A DNA stretch of 64,000 nt from Desulfosudis oleivorans Hxd3 (lineage in GTDB: Bacteria > Desulfobacterota > Desulfobacteria > Desulfobacterales > Desulfosudaceae). Shown here in pieces: positions 1 to 9,490 of this stretch (the first letter of the stretch is position 1; each line of letters starts with the position of its first letter). The DNA lies in assembly GCF_000018405.1 (NCBI RefSeq), contig NC_009943.1, positions 616,001-680,000 of the forward strand. The letters are read 5' to 3'. Below the pieces are notes generated by a model. That model worked only from the letters and a program-made list of their open reading frames with translations. It made no database searches and was not told the DNA's origin. A program made the translations under genes and the position numbers.

Positions 1-1
1 C

Positions 2-661
2 ATCGTGGACGGTGCCGGCAAAAAGGCCGACATCGAGGGCCGCGTCAAGCAGATTCGCGCCCAGATCGAAGACACCACTTCCGATTACGACCGGGAGAAG
101 CTTCAGGAGCGGCTGGCCAAGCTGGTGGGCGGTGTGGCCGTCATTAACGTGGGCGCCGCCACCGAGACTGAAATGAAGGAAAAGAAAGCCCGGGTGGAAG
201 ACGCGCTCAACGCTACCCGCGCGGCCGTGGAAGAGGGCGTTCTGCCCGGCGGCGGCGTGGCCCTGGTGCGGTGTCTGGACGCACTTTCCAAGATCAAGAT
301 CAAGTCCGAGGAGAAGCTGGGCGTCAAGGTGGTGATGCGGGCCATTGAAGAACCCCTGCGCCGGATCGCCAACAACGCCGGCGTGGAAGGCTCCGTGGTG
401 ATCGAAAAGGTCAAGAACGAAACCGGCAGCTTCGGTTACAACGCAGCCACCGGCGACTATGGCGATCTGATTGCCGCCGGTGTCATTGATCCCACCAAGG
501 TGGTGCGGTTCGCCCTGCAGAACGCGTGCAGCGTTGCCTCCGTGATGCTGACCACCGAGGCCATGATCGCCGAGAAACCCTCCAAGGAAGAGCCGGCGGC
601 CATGCCGGGCGGCGGCATGGGTGGCATGGGCGGTATGGGTGGCATGGGCGGCATGATGTAA
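2..661 (+). CDS. groEL: Chaperonin GroEL, C-terminal part (5' end outside window)
   Basis: This is the last 219 codons of the 60-kDa chaperonin that forms the ATP-driven protein-folding double ring with GroES in the cytosol. The frame is open from base 2, so the start lies upstream of the window. The visible part covers the end of the apical domain and the intermediate and equatorial domains, with the typical GGGVAL stretch at about residue 82 of the fragment and the Gly-Gly-Met repeat tail ending in GGMM. Those tail repeats project into the folding cavity in known GroELs. A strong terminator follows 35 bp after the stop. The identification is safe; the upstream groES partner cannot be seen. 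Confidence 0.97.
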   Translation: MVDGAGKKADIEGRVKQIRAQIEDTTSDYDREKLQERLAKLVGGVAVINVGAATETEMKEKKARVEDALNATRAAVEEGVLPGGGVALVRCLDALSKIKIKSEEKLGVKVVMRAIEEPLRRIANNAGVEGSVVIEKVKNETGSFGYNAATGDYGDLIAAGVIDPTKVVRFALQNACSVASVMLTTEAMIAEKPSKEEPAAMPGGGMGGMGGMGGMGGMM

Positions 662-696
662 CAACCTGCTCCCTTTCCGCTTTAATAAAAATAGAA

Positions 697-728
697 AGCC
701 CCCGTGAAACCTCACGGGGGCTTTTTTT
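697..728 (+). terminator. Rho-independent terminator after groEL, probably bidirectional
   Basis: An 11-bp perfect stem (AGCCCCCGTGA paired with TCACGGGGGCT, loop AACC) is followed by seven T residues. The other side is A-rich, so the same hairpin can end transcription of the minus-strand amtB, whose stop lies at 751. Confidence 0.9.
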
Positions 729-750
729 ATGAATACGAATTTTCCGTCGC

Positions 751-2085
751 CTACTTCTGGGCGTAGGCCGACACACTAAAATCCGGGTAGGCATTACCGC
801 CGTGCTCGGAAAAGTCAAGCCCCTCGGCCTCTTCTTCAGGAGATACCCGCAGGCCGATGGTTTTGTCTATCAGCTTGAACATGACAAAGGCCATGGAAAA
901 GGTCCATGCAAAGCAGGTCCCCATGCCCAGAAGCTGCACGCCGATGATGGACGCCGATGTGCCGCCCATGTTGAAGATACCGGCGGCCAGCGTTCCCCAG
1001 GCCCCGCACACACCGTGGACCGATACCGCGCCCACCGGGTCGTCGACCTTGATTTTGTCGAAAAAGAGAACGGAGAACACCACCAGCACACCGGCAATGG
1101 CGCCGATGATAATGGAACTGGTCGGCGACACGTTGGCGCATCCGGCCGTGATACCCACCAGGCCGGCCAGGGCGCCGTTTAAGCTCATGCTGATTTCCGG
1201 CTTGCCGAACTTGAGCCAGGAGACGATCATGGCAAACACGGCGCCTGTGGCCGCGGCCAGGTTGGTGTTGACAAAGATCATGGCAATGCTTTTGTCCGCA
1301 ACGGTGGTGGAGCCGGGGTTGAACCCGAACCAGCCCAGCCACAGGATAAAGACGCCCAGGGCCGCCAGGGGAATGTTGTGACCGGGAATGGCCCGTGCCG
1401 TGCCGTCCTTTGCGTACTTTCCCATACGGGGGCCCAGCACGATGGCACCTGCCAGGGCCGCCCAGCCGCCCACCGAGTGCACCACCGTGGACCCGGCAAA
1501 GTCGATAAACCCGAACCCTTCCAGCCAGCCGCCGCCGTTGAACAGGCTGCCCCAGGCCCAGCTGCCGAACACCGGGTAGATCAGGGCGCTTAACACGATA
1601 CTGTAGGCGATATAGCCGATGAACTTTGTCCGTTCCGCCATGGCACCGGACACGATGGTGGCTGCCGTGGCGCAGAAGACCACCTGGAACATCCAGAAGG
1701 CCAGGACCCAGGGATCCCCTTCCGGGGAAAAGTCACTTAAGAAGAACCCGCTGGTGCCGAACCATCCGGAGGCCGAGGCCCCGAACATCAGGCCGAATCC
1801 CACGGCCCAGAAGACCAGGCTGCCGATGGAAAAGTCCATCAGGTTTTTCATTAAAATATTGACCGCGTTCTTGGCCCGGGTAAAGCCGGTCTCCACCAGG
1901 GCAAACCCGGCCTGCATGAAAAAGACCAGGCACGCCGCAACCAGGGTCCAGAGGTAGTCGGCATGGCTCTGCACCAGTTCAATGGCAGCGGCGTTGGCCG
2001 CCGGCGTGATGGCCGCTTCCCCGGCCCATGCACTGACTGACATGGCCAGACCCAGCAGGGGCGTCATATATAATATCCGTTTCAT
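751..2085 (-). CDS. amtB: Ammonium transporter (Amt family)
   Basis: Predicted 444-residue inner-membrane ammonium channel. The N-terminus is a signal-peptide-like segment ending near SAWA, followed by about eleven hydrophobic membrane spans. The two pore histidines are present in VVHSVGG and SVHGVCGAWG, as in working Amt channels, and the cytosolic tail has the family's RVSPEEEAEGLD signature that contacts PII. The gene starts 21 bp after the PII gene on the same strand, with an AAAGGAG ribosome site, so the pair forms a PII-amtB operon transcribed from the sigma-54 promoter at 2505-2520. Two further amt genes lie at 17089-19731, making this one of three ammonium transporters in the window. 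The gene is complete, and transport of ammonium gated by PII is well supported. Confidence 0.95.
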   Translation of the reverse strand: MKRILYMTPLLGLAMSVSAWAGEAAITPAANAAAIELVQSHADYLWTLVAACLVFFMQAGFALVETGFTRAKNAVNILMKNLMDFSIGSLVFWAVGFGLMFGASASGWFGTSGFFLSDFSPEGDPWVLAFWMFQVVFCATAATIVSGAMAERTKFIGYIAYSIVLSALIYPVFGSWAWGSLFNGGGWLEGFGFIDFAGSTVVHSVGGWAALAGAIVLGPRMGKYAKDGTARAIPGHNIPLAALGVFILWLGWFGFNPGSTTVADKSIAMIFVNTNLAAATGAVFAMIVSWLKFGKPEISMSLNGALAGLVGITAGCANVSPTSSIIIGAIAGVLVVFSVLFFDKIKVDDPVGAVSVHGVCGAWGTLAAGIFNMGGTSASIIGVQLLGMGTCFAWTFSMAFVMFKLIDKTIGLRVSPEEEAEGLDFSEHGGNAYPDFSVSAYAQK

Positions 2086-2106
2086 CCTGTATGCTCCTTT
2101 CTTTAT

Positions 2107-2460
<354 letters not shown>

Positions 2461-2504
2461 CTATTGGAATGTGAAAGGTCTTGTGCCCTTTCGATATTGA
2501 CAAA

Positions 2505-2520
2505 AGCAAAGGATGTGCCA
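2505..2520 (-). promoter_or_regulatory. Sigma-54 (-24/-12) promoter of the PII-amtB operon
   Basis: Read on the minus strand, the site is TGGCACATCCTTTGCT, which matches the consensus TGGCAC-N5-TTGCW with GG and GC exactly 10 bases apart. It lies 60 bp before the PII start codon, facing the gene. Confidence 0.88.
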
Positions 2521-3062
2521 GAAAAATATCGAATCGCGGATGGTTAATATAAATACCTCTTTTGTTTAATTATTTTCAATAAAAAGGAGTGACTGAGATG
2601 GTGCAGTAAGCCATGATAAAAAAAATAGTATTACGAAAATGTATTGATGGCATTCTATTATTGCATTTTTGTAATACGTTTCCGGGTGTCCATCACGGCC
2701 CTGCCCTTGTAAACACCGGGTGCCGGGCAGGCGTAAATTTCCGGCCTGTTTTCGTGAGCCCGGGTATTTCACGAGTTGATTTGGCCGAAAGATGCAAGGC
2801 GCGGGACAAAATATTAAAGGGGCAACCCCCTTGGACCCTCGACCCCTTGAATCCTTGAACCCTTTGCTTCCATTAAATCGGAGAAGGCCCCAAACCTATA
2901 CATATCGAAACACTTTATGAAATATTTACCTTAAGTACCTGTTTGCCTGATTCTTCTTGCAAAATCGAACTTGATTTAGCATAGTATGCAAATAAAGTTG
3001 CAGATGTTTTGCGGCAACCGGCAGGGAGGCCGGCCGTTTTGCACGGACAGAAGGAGGAACCC
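2521..3062. other. Gene-free stretch between the PII operon and the FHA gene
   Basis: About 540 bp with no credible gene. It starts AT-rich (2521-2660), which would suit an enhancer region for the sigma-54 promoter, though no specific activator site was identified. It then contains a partial copy of dispersed repeat C (2759-2820) followed by a short run of repeated ACCCT/CCTTGA-type words (about 2825-2870). The open frames here lack ribosome sites and recognisable protein sequence. Confidence 0.6.
2759..2820 (+). repeat. Dispersed repeat C, partial copy
   Basis: This stretch closely matches the reverse complement of 31945-32009. Both start with CCGGRTATTTCACG and share GGCCGAAAGATGCA and GGCGCGGGACAA. 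Only the right half of the longer element at 31818-32009 is present here. Confidence 0.7.
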
Positions 3063-3743
3063 ATGACCCGGCGTGAAATCGACGATACCCTTAACCTGGA
3101 TAAGGAAGCCCTTGACTTTGTCGAGCAGGAAAAGTTTCAGGTGGAGGAGAAAGTCATCTACTCCGGACGCAAAAAAGGGGCCTGCATTGTCTTTATCACC
3201 GGCCCGTCCAGGGGCAATGTGGTGGCCGCACACAAGGGAACCATGACCATCGGCCGGGACCAGGCATCGGACATTGTCATCAACAAGCAGTATGTTTCCA
3301 AAAAGCACGCGCAGATCATCTCTTCAGAAGATGGGGCGAAAATTGTTGACTGCAAAAGCACCAACGGCACTTTTCTCAACGACACTCTCATTGAACAGGC
3401 CGAACTTAAGGATCGTGACGAGATCAAGATCGGCAGCGTGATTATGCAGTACTTCCGTATCGACCTGAATGACGCGGACCAGGAGCGTATCCCAGCGGTT
3501 TTGGAGGACCAGAAACCATCGGCGTTTTATAACAAGGTATTTGCCGAGGTTCAGCCCTTTTTCGGCCAGATGACCGGCCGGTTCCTGGATCGCCAGATTC
3601 GGTCCCACCTGGGCAAGAGCCCCGGCACCCTTGAGTTTTCAGACAGGGAGAGCCTGGCAAGATGGCTCCGTATTTCAGCTGGCCTGCTGATGAATGAAAA
3701 AATCGCCGATACCCTGGCGGAAAAGATCCTGGCATTAGAGTAG
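3063..3743 (+). CDS. FHA-domain protein
   Basis: A 226-residue cytosolic protein with a forkhead-associated domain at about residues 42-130. The phosphothreonine-binding residues are visible: G64-R65 in TIGRD, S79 and H82 in VSKKHA, and N101 in STNGTFLN. FHA domains bind phosphothreonine peptides, typically those made by Ser/Thr kinases, and a kinase gene follows 99 bp downstream. The start at 3063 is chosen because AAGGAGG precedes it by 6 bp; an upstream in-frame start at 3009 has no such site. The C-terminal 90 residues are mostly helical with no recognised domain. I infer that this protein is a substrate or adaptor of the neighbouring kinase. Confidence 0.88.
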   Translation: MTRREIDDTLNLDKEALDFVEQEKFQVEEKVIYSGRKKGACIVFITGPSRGNVVAAHKGTMTIGRDQASDIVINKQYVSKKHAQIISSEDGAKIVDCKSTNGTFLNDTLIEQAELKDRDEIKIGSVIMQYFRIDLNDADQERIPAVLEDQKPSAFYNKVFAEVQPFFGQMTGRFLDRQIRSHLGKSPGTLEFSDRESLARWLRISAGLLMNEKIADTLAEKILALE

Positions 3744-3842
3744 TGTCCATGCTTCTGTTGTAAGCGCACGAAAAAGGGTTCCATCCCAGGCCGCTGCACC
3801 TGCATCTTCACCGGCACGCGTCTATTTTACTGGAGCAGGCCC

Positions 3843-4739
3843 ATGGCAAAGCTCACGGAGGTCGACCTGAGCCACCTGCTTGGACGGGAGGTGGGAACAT
3901 CAACGCTTTTAAAAGAGCTGGACCGCGGTGCCATGGCCGTCGTGTTCGTGGCCTTTCAGCGCACCCTCAAGCGTCAGATCGCCGTTAAGATTCTTCCCAA
4001 ATCCATTCTCACGCCTGAAACGGCCGCGCTTTTTGTTCAGGAAGCCGAGATGGCCGCCATTCTCTCCCACCCCAACATCATTCAGGTTTACGAGGTGGGA
4101 GAGACGGACGAATTTCTCTATTTCACCATGCAGCTGATCCAGGGCAACTCCCTCGCATACCATATCGGCCGGGTCCGGGACCATGTGATTCCGTCAAAAA
4201 GATTTTTGCCGGTTTCTGCCAGTCTTGACCTGGTGCGGGCCATGCTGGACGCTCTGGACTATGCCCACGGCCAGGACATCGTGCACCGGGACGTAAAACC
4301 CTCCAACGTGCTGATTGAACCCCATACGCAGCGCCCCATTTTGATGGATTTCGGCATCTCCAAAAGTGTGCGCGAGCCCGGCGCCGCTGAAAATACCATT
4401 CTGGGGACCCCGGTGAACATGGCGCCGGAACAGATTCTGGGAAAAGAGATGGACAACCGGGTTGATGTGTACGGTGCGGGTGTCCTGCTGTTTCAGTCTC
4501 TTGTCTCAAACCTGCCGCTGGCACCGCATGAATCCACCAGGGAACTGCTGAAACTCAAACTGGCCGACCGGATGTTTATTCGCCCGCCTTCTGCAGTCAA
4601 CCCGGCCGTTCATTCAGACATGGACGAAATTGTTGTAAAGGCCACCGCGTTTCACCCCCGGGACCGCTATGGCTCCTGCCGGGAGTTCGCGGATGCCTTG
4701 AAACACTACGCAGCCAACCATTTGCAGGCAGACCGTTGA
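3843..4739 (+). CDS. Hanks-type Ser/Thr protein kinase
   Basis: A 298-residue soluble kinase consisting of the catalytic domain only; there is no membrane anchor and no PASTA repeats. The catalytic lysine is K49 (IAVKIL), the helix-C glutamate E67, the catalytic loop HRDVKPSN (D150), the metal-binding DFG at 169-171 and the APE at 194-196. The glycine loop is atypical: LDRGAMAVVF keeps only one of the usual glycines. All chemistry-critical residues remain, so activity is likely. The gene sits between an FHA protein and a large protein whose start codon lies just 11 bp after this stop, with its ribosome site overlapping the stop, so the three are probably co-expressed. Confidence 0.93.
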   Translation: MAKLTEVDLSHLLGREVGTSTLLKELDRGAMAVVFVAFQRTLKRQIAVKILPKSILTPETAALFVQEAEMAAILSHPNIIQVYEVGETDEFLYFTMQLIQGNSLAYHIGRVRDHVIPSKRFLPVSASLDLVRAMLDALDYAHGQDIVHRDVKPSNVLIEPHTQRPILMDFGISKSVREPGAAENTILGTPVNMAPEQILGKEMDNRVDVYGAGVLLFQSLVSNLPLAPHESTRELLKLKLADRMFIRPPSAVNPAVHSDMDEIVVKATAFHPRDRYGSCREFADALKHYAANHLQADR

Positions 4740-4750
4740 AAGGAGACCCA

Positions 4751-6967
4751 ATGGCAGAGCCGAAAGCCGGCAGCGCCGAATATGTCAAGCTGAGCCGCAT
4801 GGTGTGCATGCTGTTGAACCGCGCCATGATGTACAAGGCCGACCACCCCCAGATTCGTGAGGCGGCCGCCAACCTGTATAGGGAACTTGCCCTCCTGCTT
4901 CCCCAGGTGGCCTCCATCTCCCTGATTCTTCACCAGGACCAGCTTTACCTGGATGAAGAACCGGTGGACCCGCGCATCAATGTGGGCCGCATCGTGGCCC
5001 TCTTCAAGAAAGCCGGCATTCAGTCGATTTCCTTTTTTAAGGGTATGGCCGCGGAAGAACTGGATGTGCTGATCGACATTGTCACATCGCCGGCCCAGTA
5101 TGCCGACAGCCCGGCCATGATCGAGGAGCTGCGGTTCCGGGGGGTGGATCAGCTGAAGATCAACCATGTGTTTTATAAAAAAATCACCCGTGAAGAGGAG
5201 GTGATTACCCGTCGGGACCAGGAGGAAAAACCGGTTCCCCCGCCGGTCTCCGACGCAGCAAAAAAGCAGCTCATGAAAACGCTGCTGGAGAGTGTACTTG
5301 CCGAGGAAACGGATAAAACCCTTTCCATGCAGCGTCTGATGAGTGATCCGGCGGGTATGTCGAAACAAATGCTGTCGGTAGAAGAAAAAGGTATGGCCGC
5401 TGTGGCATCCGGCAACCTTGCACCGGGAGATTCCGGCGCTGCCGGGGATACGGCGGCCATCACACCGGGTGCCACCCTCCTTTACCAGATCCAGACCCTG
5501 GGCGACGATATTCGGCAACACCTGGAAACCGAAGGCCCATCCGACATGATGAATGTGGCTGAAGCGGTCTTTGAAATGAAGCGTCAATTGACCCTGGGAA
5601 TTGAGGCTCGGAAGGCGGTCAACCAGGCCTATGAAAACGAATCGGCGATTGTAGACCAGGTCAATGCCCTGTCCGATGATGTGCTGGTGCAGTTAATTAA
5701 AAACGAGTACCAGCAGGGAAAGATCACAACCGTCCGGCTGGCCCAGATACTGCGGCGCATGGTTCCCGAACCCGGCGAGCTGCGGCGGCTGCTGCCCAAG
5801 ATCAAAAAAGCCCTGTTGTCCGAGGGCATGCCCGTTGCCGAGTATCTTTCCCTGGTACAGCATCTGGGCAAAGAACTGGAAAGCGAGGGGCTTTCCAGGG
5901 TGCTTCAGGAAGCGGCCGGGTCCGTGGGTGTGGATGGCGCCGACCTGGTCGACGAGATTCAGAAAAATCCGGAACAGGTGGCCGGCCTGATTGCCATTGC
6001 TGCCGAGATTCGAAAGGGCGACGGGGACCAGCAGGCCTTTATGGATACGCTGGTGAACTATGTTGAGGAGCTGGGAAGCGGACTCCGGAAAGAGACCGCC
6101 GGCGGAGATGCGGCTGACGCCCGCAGCATGATGGCCGACCTGGGATCAAACCTGACGGCCCATCTGCGGGGCATGAACATAGACCCTGATGCCCTGGCCG
6201 AAATGGAGACCCGGATCAACGACCGCATTCAGGCGGTTTTTGACCGGCTGGACACCGGTCCGGCGGCACTGGGGGGAGGCGGGTGCCCGGCACGAAAGGA
6301 GCGCACCCTGCTGGAGATGATGGAGCAGAGCCTGGAGGGCAATCAGGATTTAAAGCAGATTCTGCAGGCCGTGCGTGCGGATGCCCAAGCCGACGCCCTT
6401 GACGAGAACAGCATTGAACAGATATACGCGGCCATCGTCAAACACCAGGAGGCGAGAAGGGAAAAAGAGTCAAAACGGCAGATGCCCGCCGGTGTACTCA
6501 AGCCGGCCGAATTCCGGTTCCACCTTGAAAAGGAGCTGTCCCGGGCCGGGCGTCATAAGCTTTACCTGTCCACCCTGGCCTTTACCATCATCAATGTTCG
6601 GCCCAAAACCAAAGTGCCGGCTGATGTGAAAATCAAGAAAGCCGATCTTTTTGCTGCCGCTTACGAGCGACTGGTGGAGGTCGCCCGGACTTCGGATATC
6701 GTGGGTGAGCTGGATCCGAACACCATGACCATTATCCTGCCCATGGCCGAAAAAGCCGGTGCCCGCCTGGCACTGCAGCGCATCACAAAACTGCTTCACG
6801 ACCAGCCCTTTGAAATTCAGGGCATTCCCTTGAACGTGATCATTGCCGGTTCGGTCACCTCGTTTATGCCGGACGAAAGGCCCAACACCGAATCCTTTAT
6901 TCGCACCATGGCTTATGAACTGGACCATGTGGCCAAGCGGGTCAGAAATGTTCACAATCTGACCTGA
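4751..6967 (+). CDS. Large soluble protein with degenerate GGDEF-like C-terminus
   Basis: A 738-residue cytosolic protein. The start at 4751 follows AAAGGAG, which overlaps the kinase stop codon. The N-terminal 150 residues are helical with a short strand-rich segment around LILHQDQLYLDEEPVD. A long helical middle (about 170-570) follows, with no recognised domain. The last 170 residues resemble a nucleotide-cyclase/GGDEF fold (FRFHLEKELSRAGRH, then DIVGELDPNTMTIILP, then ARLALQRITKLL) but have no GGDEF signature, so cyclase activity is unlikely. Linkage to the FHA and kinase genes suggests a signalling output or scaffold role. The function is unknown and the domain call rests on pattern recognition only. 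Confidence 0.6.
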   Translation: MAEPKAGSAEYVKLSRMVCMLLNRAMMYKADHPQIREAAANLYRELALLLPQVASISLILHQDQLYLDEEPVDPRINVGRIVALFKKAGIQSISFFKGMAAEELDVLIDIVTSPAQYADSPAMIEELRFRGVDQLKINHVFYKKITREEEVITRRDQEEKPVPPPVSDAAKKQLMKTLLESVLAEETDKTLSMQRLMSDPAGMSKQMLSVEEKGMAAVASGNLAPGDSGAAGDTAAITPGATLLYQIQTLGDDIRQHLETEGPSDMMNVAEAVFEMKRQLTLGIEARKAVNQAYENESAIVDQVNALSDDVLVQLIKNEYQQGKITTVRLAQILRRMVPEPGELRRLLPKIKKALLSEGMPVAEYLSLVQHLGKELESEGLSRVLQEAAGSVGVDGADLVDEIQKNPEQVAGLIAIAAEIRKGDGDQQAFMDTLVNYVEELGSGLRKETAGGDAADARSMMADLGSNLTAHLRGMNIDPDALAEMETRINDRIQAVFDRLDTGPAALGGGGCPARKERTLLEMMEQSLEGNQDLKQILQAVRADAQADALDENSIEQIYAAIVKHQEARREKESKRQMPAGVLKPAEFRFHLEKELSRAGRHKLYLSTLAFTIINVRPKTKVPADVKIKKADLFAAAYERLVEVARTSDIVGELDPNTMTIILPMAEKAGARLALQRITKLLHDQPFEIQGIPLNVIIAGSVTSFMPDERPNTESFIRTMAYELDHVAKRVRNVHNLT

Positions 6968-6973
6968 CCCGGG

Positions 6974-8011
6974 TTACTCGACCCACTGAATGCGGGCCTG
7001 TTCCCTGGCCACCACGTTGTCGATCTGCATCTTGGGCCATCCCAGGGTCAGGGAGCTGATGATTTCAAACTGGTCGTCAATACCCAACTGCCTTCTGAAA
7101 GCCGGGTAGAACCCCAGCCCCCTTACCAGTGATACCCAGCAGGTGCCCAGGCCCAGGGCGTGGGCCGCCAGCACCATGTTCTGTCCGCAGATGCCGGTGT
7201 CCAGCTGAATGGAGCCGATGCCCCGCTTGTCGGCCAGCAGGATGATCAGCACCGGCGCGTTAAAAAAGATGTGGTAGTCCGGGTCACTGGTCACGGTATT
7301 GATGCCGCCCCGGGCACGGGGCTCCACGTCCCCGGTTTTGATCCGGCAGAGCAGGGCCATCACCATGTTCTGCCACCAGTTGAGCTTTGCGTTTGGATCG
7401 CCGGGCGTTTTTTTGTCCAGGTAGGCGTGGGGCATCATGATAAATGTCCCTTTGCGAAGGGACCGTTTGCACTTGTCATTGATCTCGTCAATGACCTGTT
7501 TGTTGGTGATGGCGATAAACTTCCAGGGCTGGTTGTTGCCCGCCGACGGCGCGAACCGTCCCGCCTCGATCACCCTTTCTACCAGGTCCCGCTCCACCGG
7601 CTTTTTTTTGTAAAGCCGTATGCTTCGCCGCTTGTAGATCACCCGTTCGGTCTCGGTGAGCTGGCCTTCAATCTGCTCAAAGGGCTCGCCGGCGCGGCTG
7701 CGTATGGGTGCGGGAAGGGTTTTGCCGTTTTCAAACAGGTGGGTGTTTTTCCAGAAACCGGCGCCCACCCGGTAGTCTCCTTCAATGACAATGGCCTTGT
7801 TGGGGCAGGTGGCCACGCAGTTCTGGCAGGTGATGCACCGGAAATGGTCATAACGCTGGTTTGGGGCCGCCTTGCCGTCGGCAACCATAAGGATCTGCAT
7901 GGGGCAGGCGGCCACGCAGGCCCCGCACCCGTTACATTTCTCTTCATCTAAAACAAACCGTGCAAAAGCGGCCTCCGGGTTGTTGGTCGATTGAAAAAAT
8001 TTTTTGATCAT
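6974..8011 (-). CDS. Ferredoxin-nitroreductase fusion protein
   Basis: A 345-residue protein with two [4Fe-4S] motifs near the N-terminus (CNGCGACVAACP and CITCQNCVATCP, about residues 26-70) followed by an FMN-binding nitroreductase domain beginning at KRRSIRLYKKKPV and containing APSAGNNQPW. Fusions of this kind are common in anaerobes and are thought to pass electrons from ferredoxin to FMN; the substrate cannot be told from sequence. It converges on the preceding plus-strand gene with only 6 bp between stops and stands alone on its strand. It is unlikely to be related to the kinase genes. Confidence 0.92.
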   Translation of the reverse strand: MIKKFFQSTNNPEAAFARFVLDEEKCNGCGACVAACPMQILMVADGKAAPNQRYDHFRCITCQNCVATCPNKAIVIEGDYRVGAGFWKNTHLFENGKTLPAPIRSRAGEPFEQIEGQLTETERVIYKRRSIRLYKKKPVERDLVERVIEAGRFAPSAGNNQPWKFIAITNKQVIDEINDKCKRSLRKGTFIMMPHAYLDKKTPGDPNAKLNWWQNMVMALLCRIKTGDVEPRARGGINTVTSDPDYHIFFNAPVLIILLADKRGIGSIQLDTGICGQNMVLAAHALGLGTCWVSLVRGLGFYPAFRRQLGIDDQFEIISSLTLGWPKMQIDNVVAREQARIQWVE

Positions 8012-8269
8012 GGCCGCTCCCTGTCGTTAACGCCGATTTAAATGATTAAAGGACCTCTCTAAAAATTGATTTTTTCCCAACACCAAACGCCATTTTTTGT
8101 TTTTGGCGGTTTATTTTTTTATCTCGCGAAGGCGCAAAGTGCGCAAAGGATTATGCCTTCTGCTTTACACCCAGCGTTCACGCTTTTCTCTGCGTCCTTT
8201 GGGTCTTTGCGAGAAATTTAATTTTTCGCGGTTCCCTAAAGTCATGATGTTGGATCGATGATAGTATGG
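8012..8269. other. Non-coding region with an imperfect inverted repeat
   Basis: No gene is seen. An imperfect inverted repeat spans about 8121-8217: the left arm begins TCTCGCGAAGGCGCAAAG and the right arm ends GTCTTTGCGAGA. The words recall a GCAAAG-type intergenic repeat common in bacteria. It lies between divergent genes, upstream of the operator at 8270. Confidence 0.55.
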
Positions 8270-8289
8270 AGTTGACTCTCTAGTCAACT
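8270..8289. promoter_or_regulatory. Perfect 20-bp palindrome, candidate operator of the MerR-TetR regulator
   Basis: AGTTGACTctctAGTCAACT consists of two perfect 8-bp arms around a 4-bp spacer, typical in size for a TetR-family operator. It lies about 70 bp upstream of the regulator's likely promoter and in the divergent intergenic region shared with the nitroreductase gene. A degenerate version occurs before the thiolase gene at 9578. Confidence 0.6.
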
Positions 8290-8360
8290 GAAAATGAATT
8301 GTGCGCCTTTCTTTCTCGTGGAATAATGCCTTATTTAATGAAGGCTATAAAATTTCAGGA

Positions 8361-8389
8361 TTGACCCGGGTCGATAACAGGTGTATAGT
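8361..8389 (+). promoter_or_regulatory. Sigma-70-type promoter of the MerR-TetR gene
   Basis: TTGACC and TATAGT are separated by 17 bp, placing a start of transcription at about 8396, 25 bp before the ATG. The -35 box lies inside another near-palindrome, ATTGACCCGGGTCGAT (8360-8375), which could allow autoregulation. Confidence 0.55.
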
Positions 8390-8420
8390 TTGTGGTCAGA
8401 ATCAGGGAGGATGTAAAAAA

Positions 8421-9314
8421 ATGGAAAACACGCAGCATCTGTTTCGCATCGGCGAGCTGGAACGACTGTCCGGCGTGGCCCGGCGCAACATTCATTTTTA
8501 CATGCAGCAGGGCCTGCTCCATGCGCCCCACCGCACCGGACGGACCATGGCCTATTATGACGCGTCCCACCTCAACAAGCTGGCCTATATTATTGAACAG
8601 AAAGCCCTGGGCCAGCCCCTTTTTTCCATTCGGGAAAACATCGAACGCTTGGAGGCCGAAAGCCCCGGCTGCTTTTCGGCCCGCCGGTCCACACCGGCCC
8701 GGAAGGCCGGCACCACCGATCGGCGAATGCCCCGCCGGGGCAAAAGCATGAAAACCCGGGAGGCCATTCTTGACCTGGGCTCCGCCCTGTTCCGGCAAAA
8801 AGGGTACCGGGCCACCAGGGTCAGTGACATCACCACCCGGCTCAACATCGGCAAAGGCACGTTCTATTTTTATTTTTCCGACAAAAAAGAGCTGCTTTTA
8901 GCCTGCGTGCCCAGAATATTCGGCGAACTGTTTGCCAACGGGTGGGATGTCATACGTCAGGAGGCCGACCCCCTCAAACGTCTGGAGTTGCGGGCCCGGG
9001 CCGTTCTGCCGGTGTTGGACGAGTTTTGCGCCATTCTGGCCATCTGCGAAGAGGCCCATGAAGACCCGGACCCCAAGCTCAAACAGATGGGCGAGCAAAC
9101 CCTGGTAACGATCCGAAAGCCCATGGAATCGGATATTCGCAAGGGCATGGCCCAGGGCCTGATTCGAACGGTGGACCCGGCCATTGCCGCGGCCCTGATG
9201 ATCGGGGCCATGCGCAGCATGCGGGTGTTGCGCTCCATGGACCCGGACATCTCCGATGACGCTGTTTTGCGCGAAGTGATCGGTGTGGTGCTTTCCGGTA
9301 TTCGGCGACATTGA
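8421..9314 (+). CDS. MerR-TetR fusion transcriptional regulator
   Basis: A 297-residue protein with two different DNA-binding modules. Residues 6-80 are a MerR-type winged helix (FRIGELERLSGVARRNIHFY, then a HLNKLAYIIEQKALG helix). Residues 110-155 are a TetR helix-turn-helix (AILDLGSALFRQKGY, then IGKGTFYFYFSDKKELL), followed by a TetR ligand/dimer domain. Both domains appear intact. The start at 8421 is preceded by GGGAGG 10 bp upstream; an upstream in-frame start at 8301 would include the predicted promoter and is rejected. The gene lies upstream of the thiolase/ligase genes in the same direction, and its operator-like palindrome recurs in weak form before the thiolase, so it probably controls them. 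The TGA stop is partly made by an inserted repeat. Confidence 0.88.
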   Translation: MENTQHLFRIGELERLSGVARRNIHFYMQQGLLHAPHRTGRTMAYYDASHLNKLAYIIEQKALGQPLFSIRENIERLEAESPGCFSARRSTPARKAGTTDRRMPRRGKSMKTREAILDLGSALFRQKGYRATRVSDITTRLNIGKGTFYFYFSDKKELLLACVPRIFGELFANGWDVIRQEADPLKRLELRARAVLPVLDEFCAILAICEEAHEDPDPKLKQMGEQTLVTIRKPMESDIRKGMAQGLIRTVDPAIAAALMIGAMRSMRVLRSMDPDISDDAVLREVIGVVLSGIRRH

Positions 9315-9490
9315 TGGCTTCGTGAAAAGCCCAATATCTGCGTTGCGCTGCGCCCCTCGTCACTGCGGCGTACATATAATTGCTGCTGGAACATCACGCC
9401 AGCGGCGTGACTCATTCCTCGGGATTTGCGACGCCTTGATCTTGAACTTTTTACTTTGCCATCCCAAAACAGATTTTTTACGAGAGCATC
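9313..9490 (-). mobile_element. Palindromic non-coding element, family A, copy 1
   Basis: 178 bp whose ends are inverted repeats (GATGGCTTCGTGAAAAG on the left; the complement of the right end reads GATGCTCTCGTAAAAAA). The arms share CCCAATATCTGCGTTGCGC and the CCTTGATCTTGAAC words with copies at 28388 and 49591. The flanks carry ACATT on the left (9308-9312) and AACATT on the right, a possible target duplication. There is no coding capacity. The rest of the gap up to 9577 is AT-rich and shows no gene. Confidence 0.75.

Noticed and set aside
601..658. Gly-Gly-Met repeats as a novel low-complexity feature
   Set aside because: These are the normal C-terminal tail repeats of GroEL.
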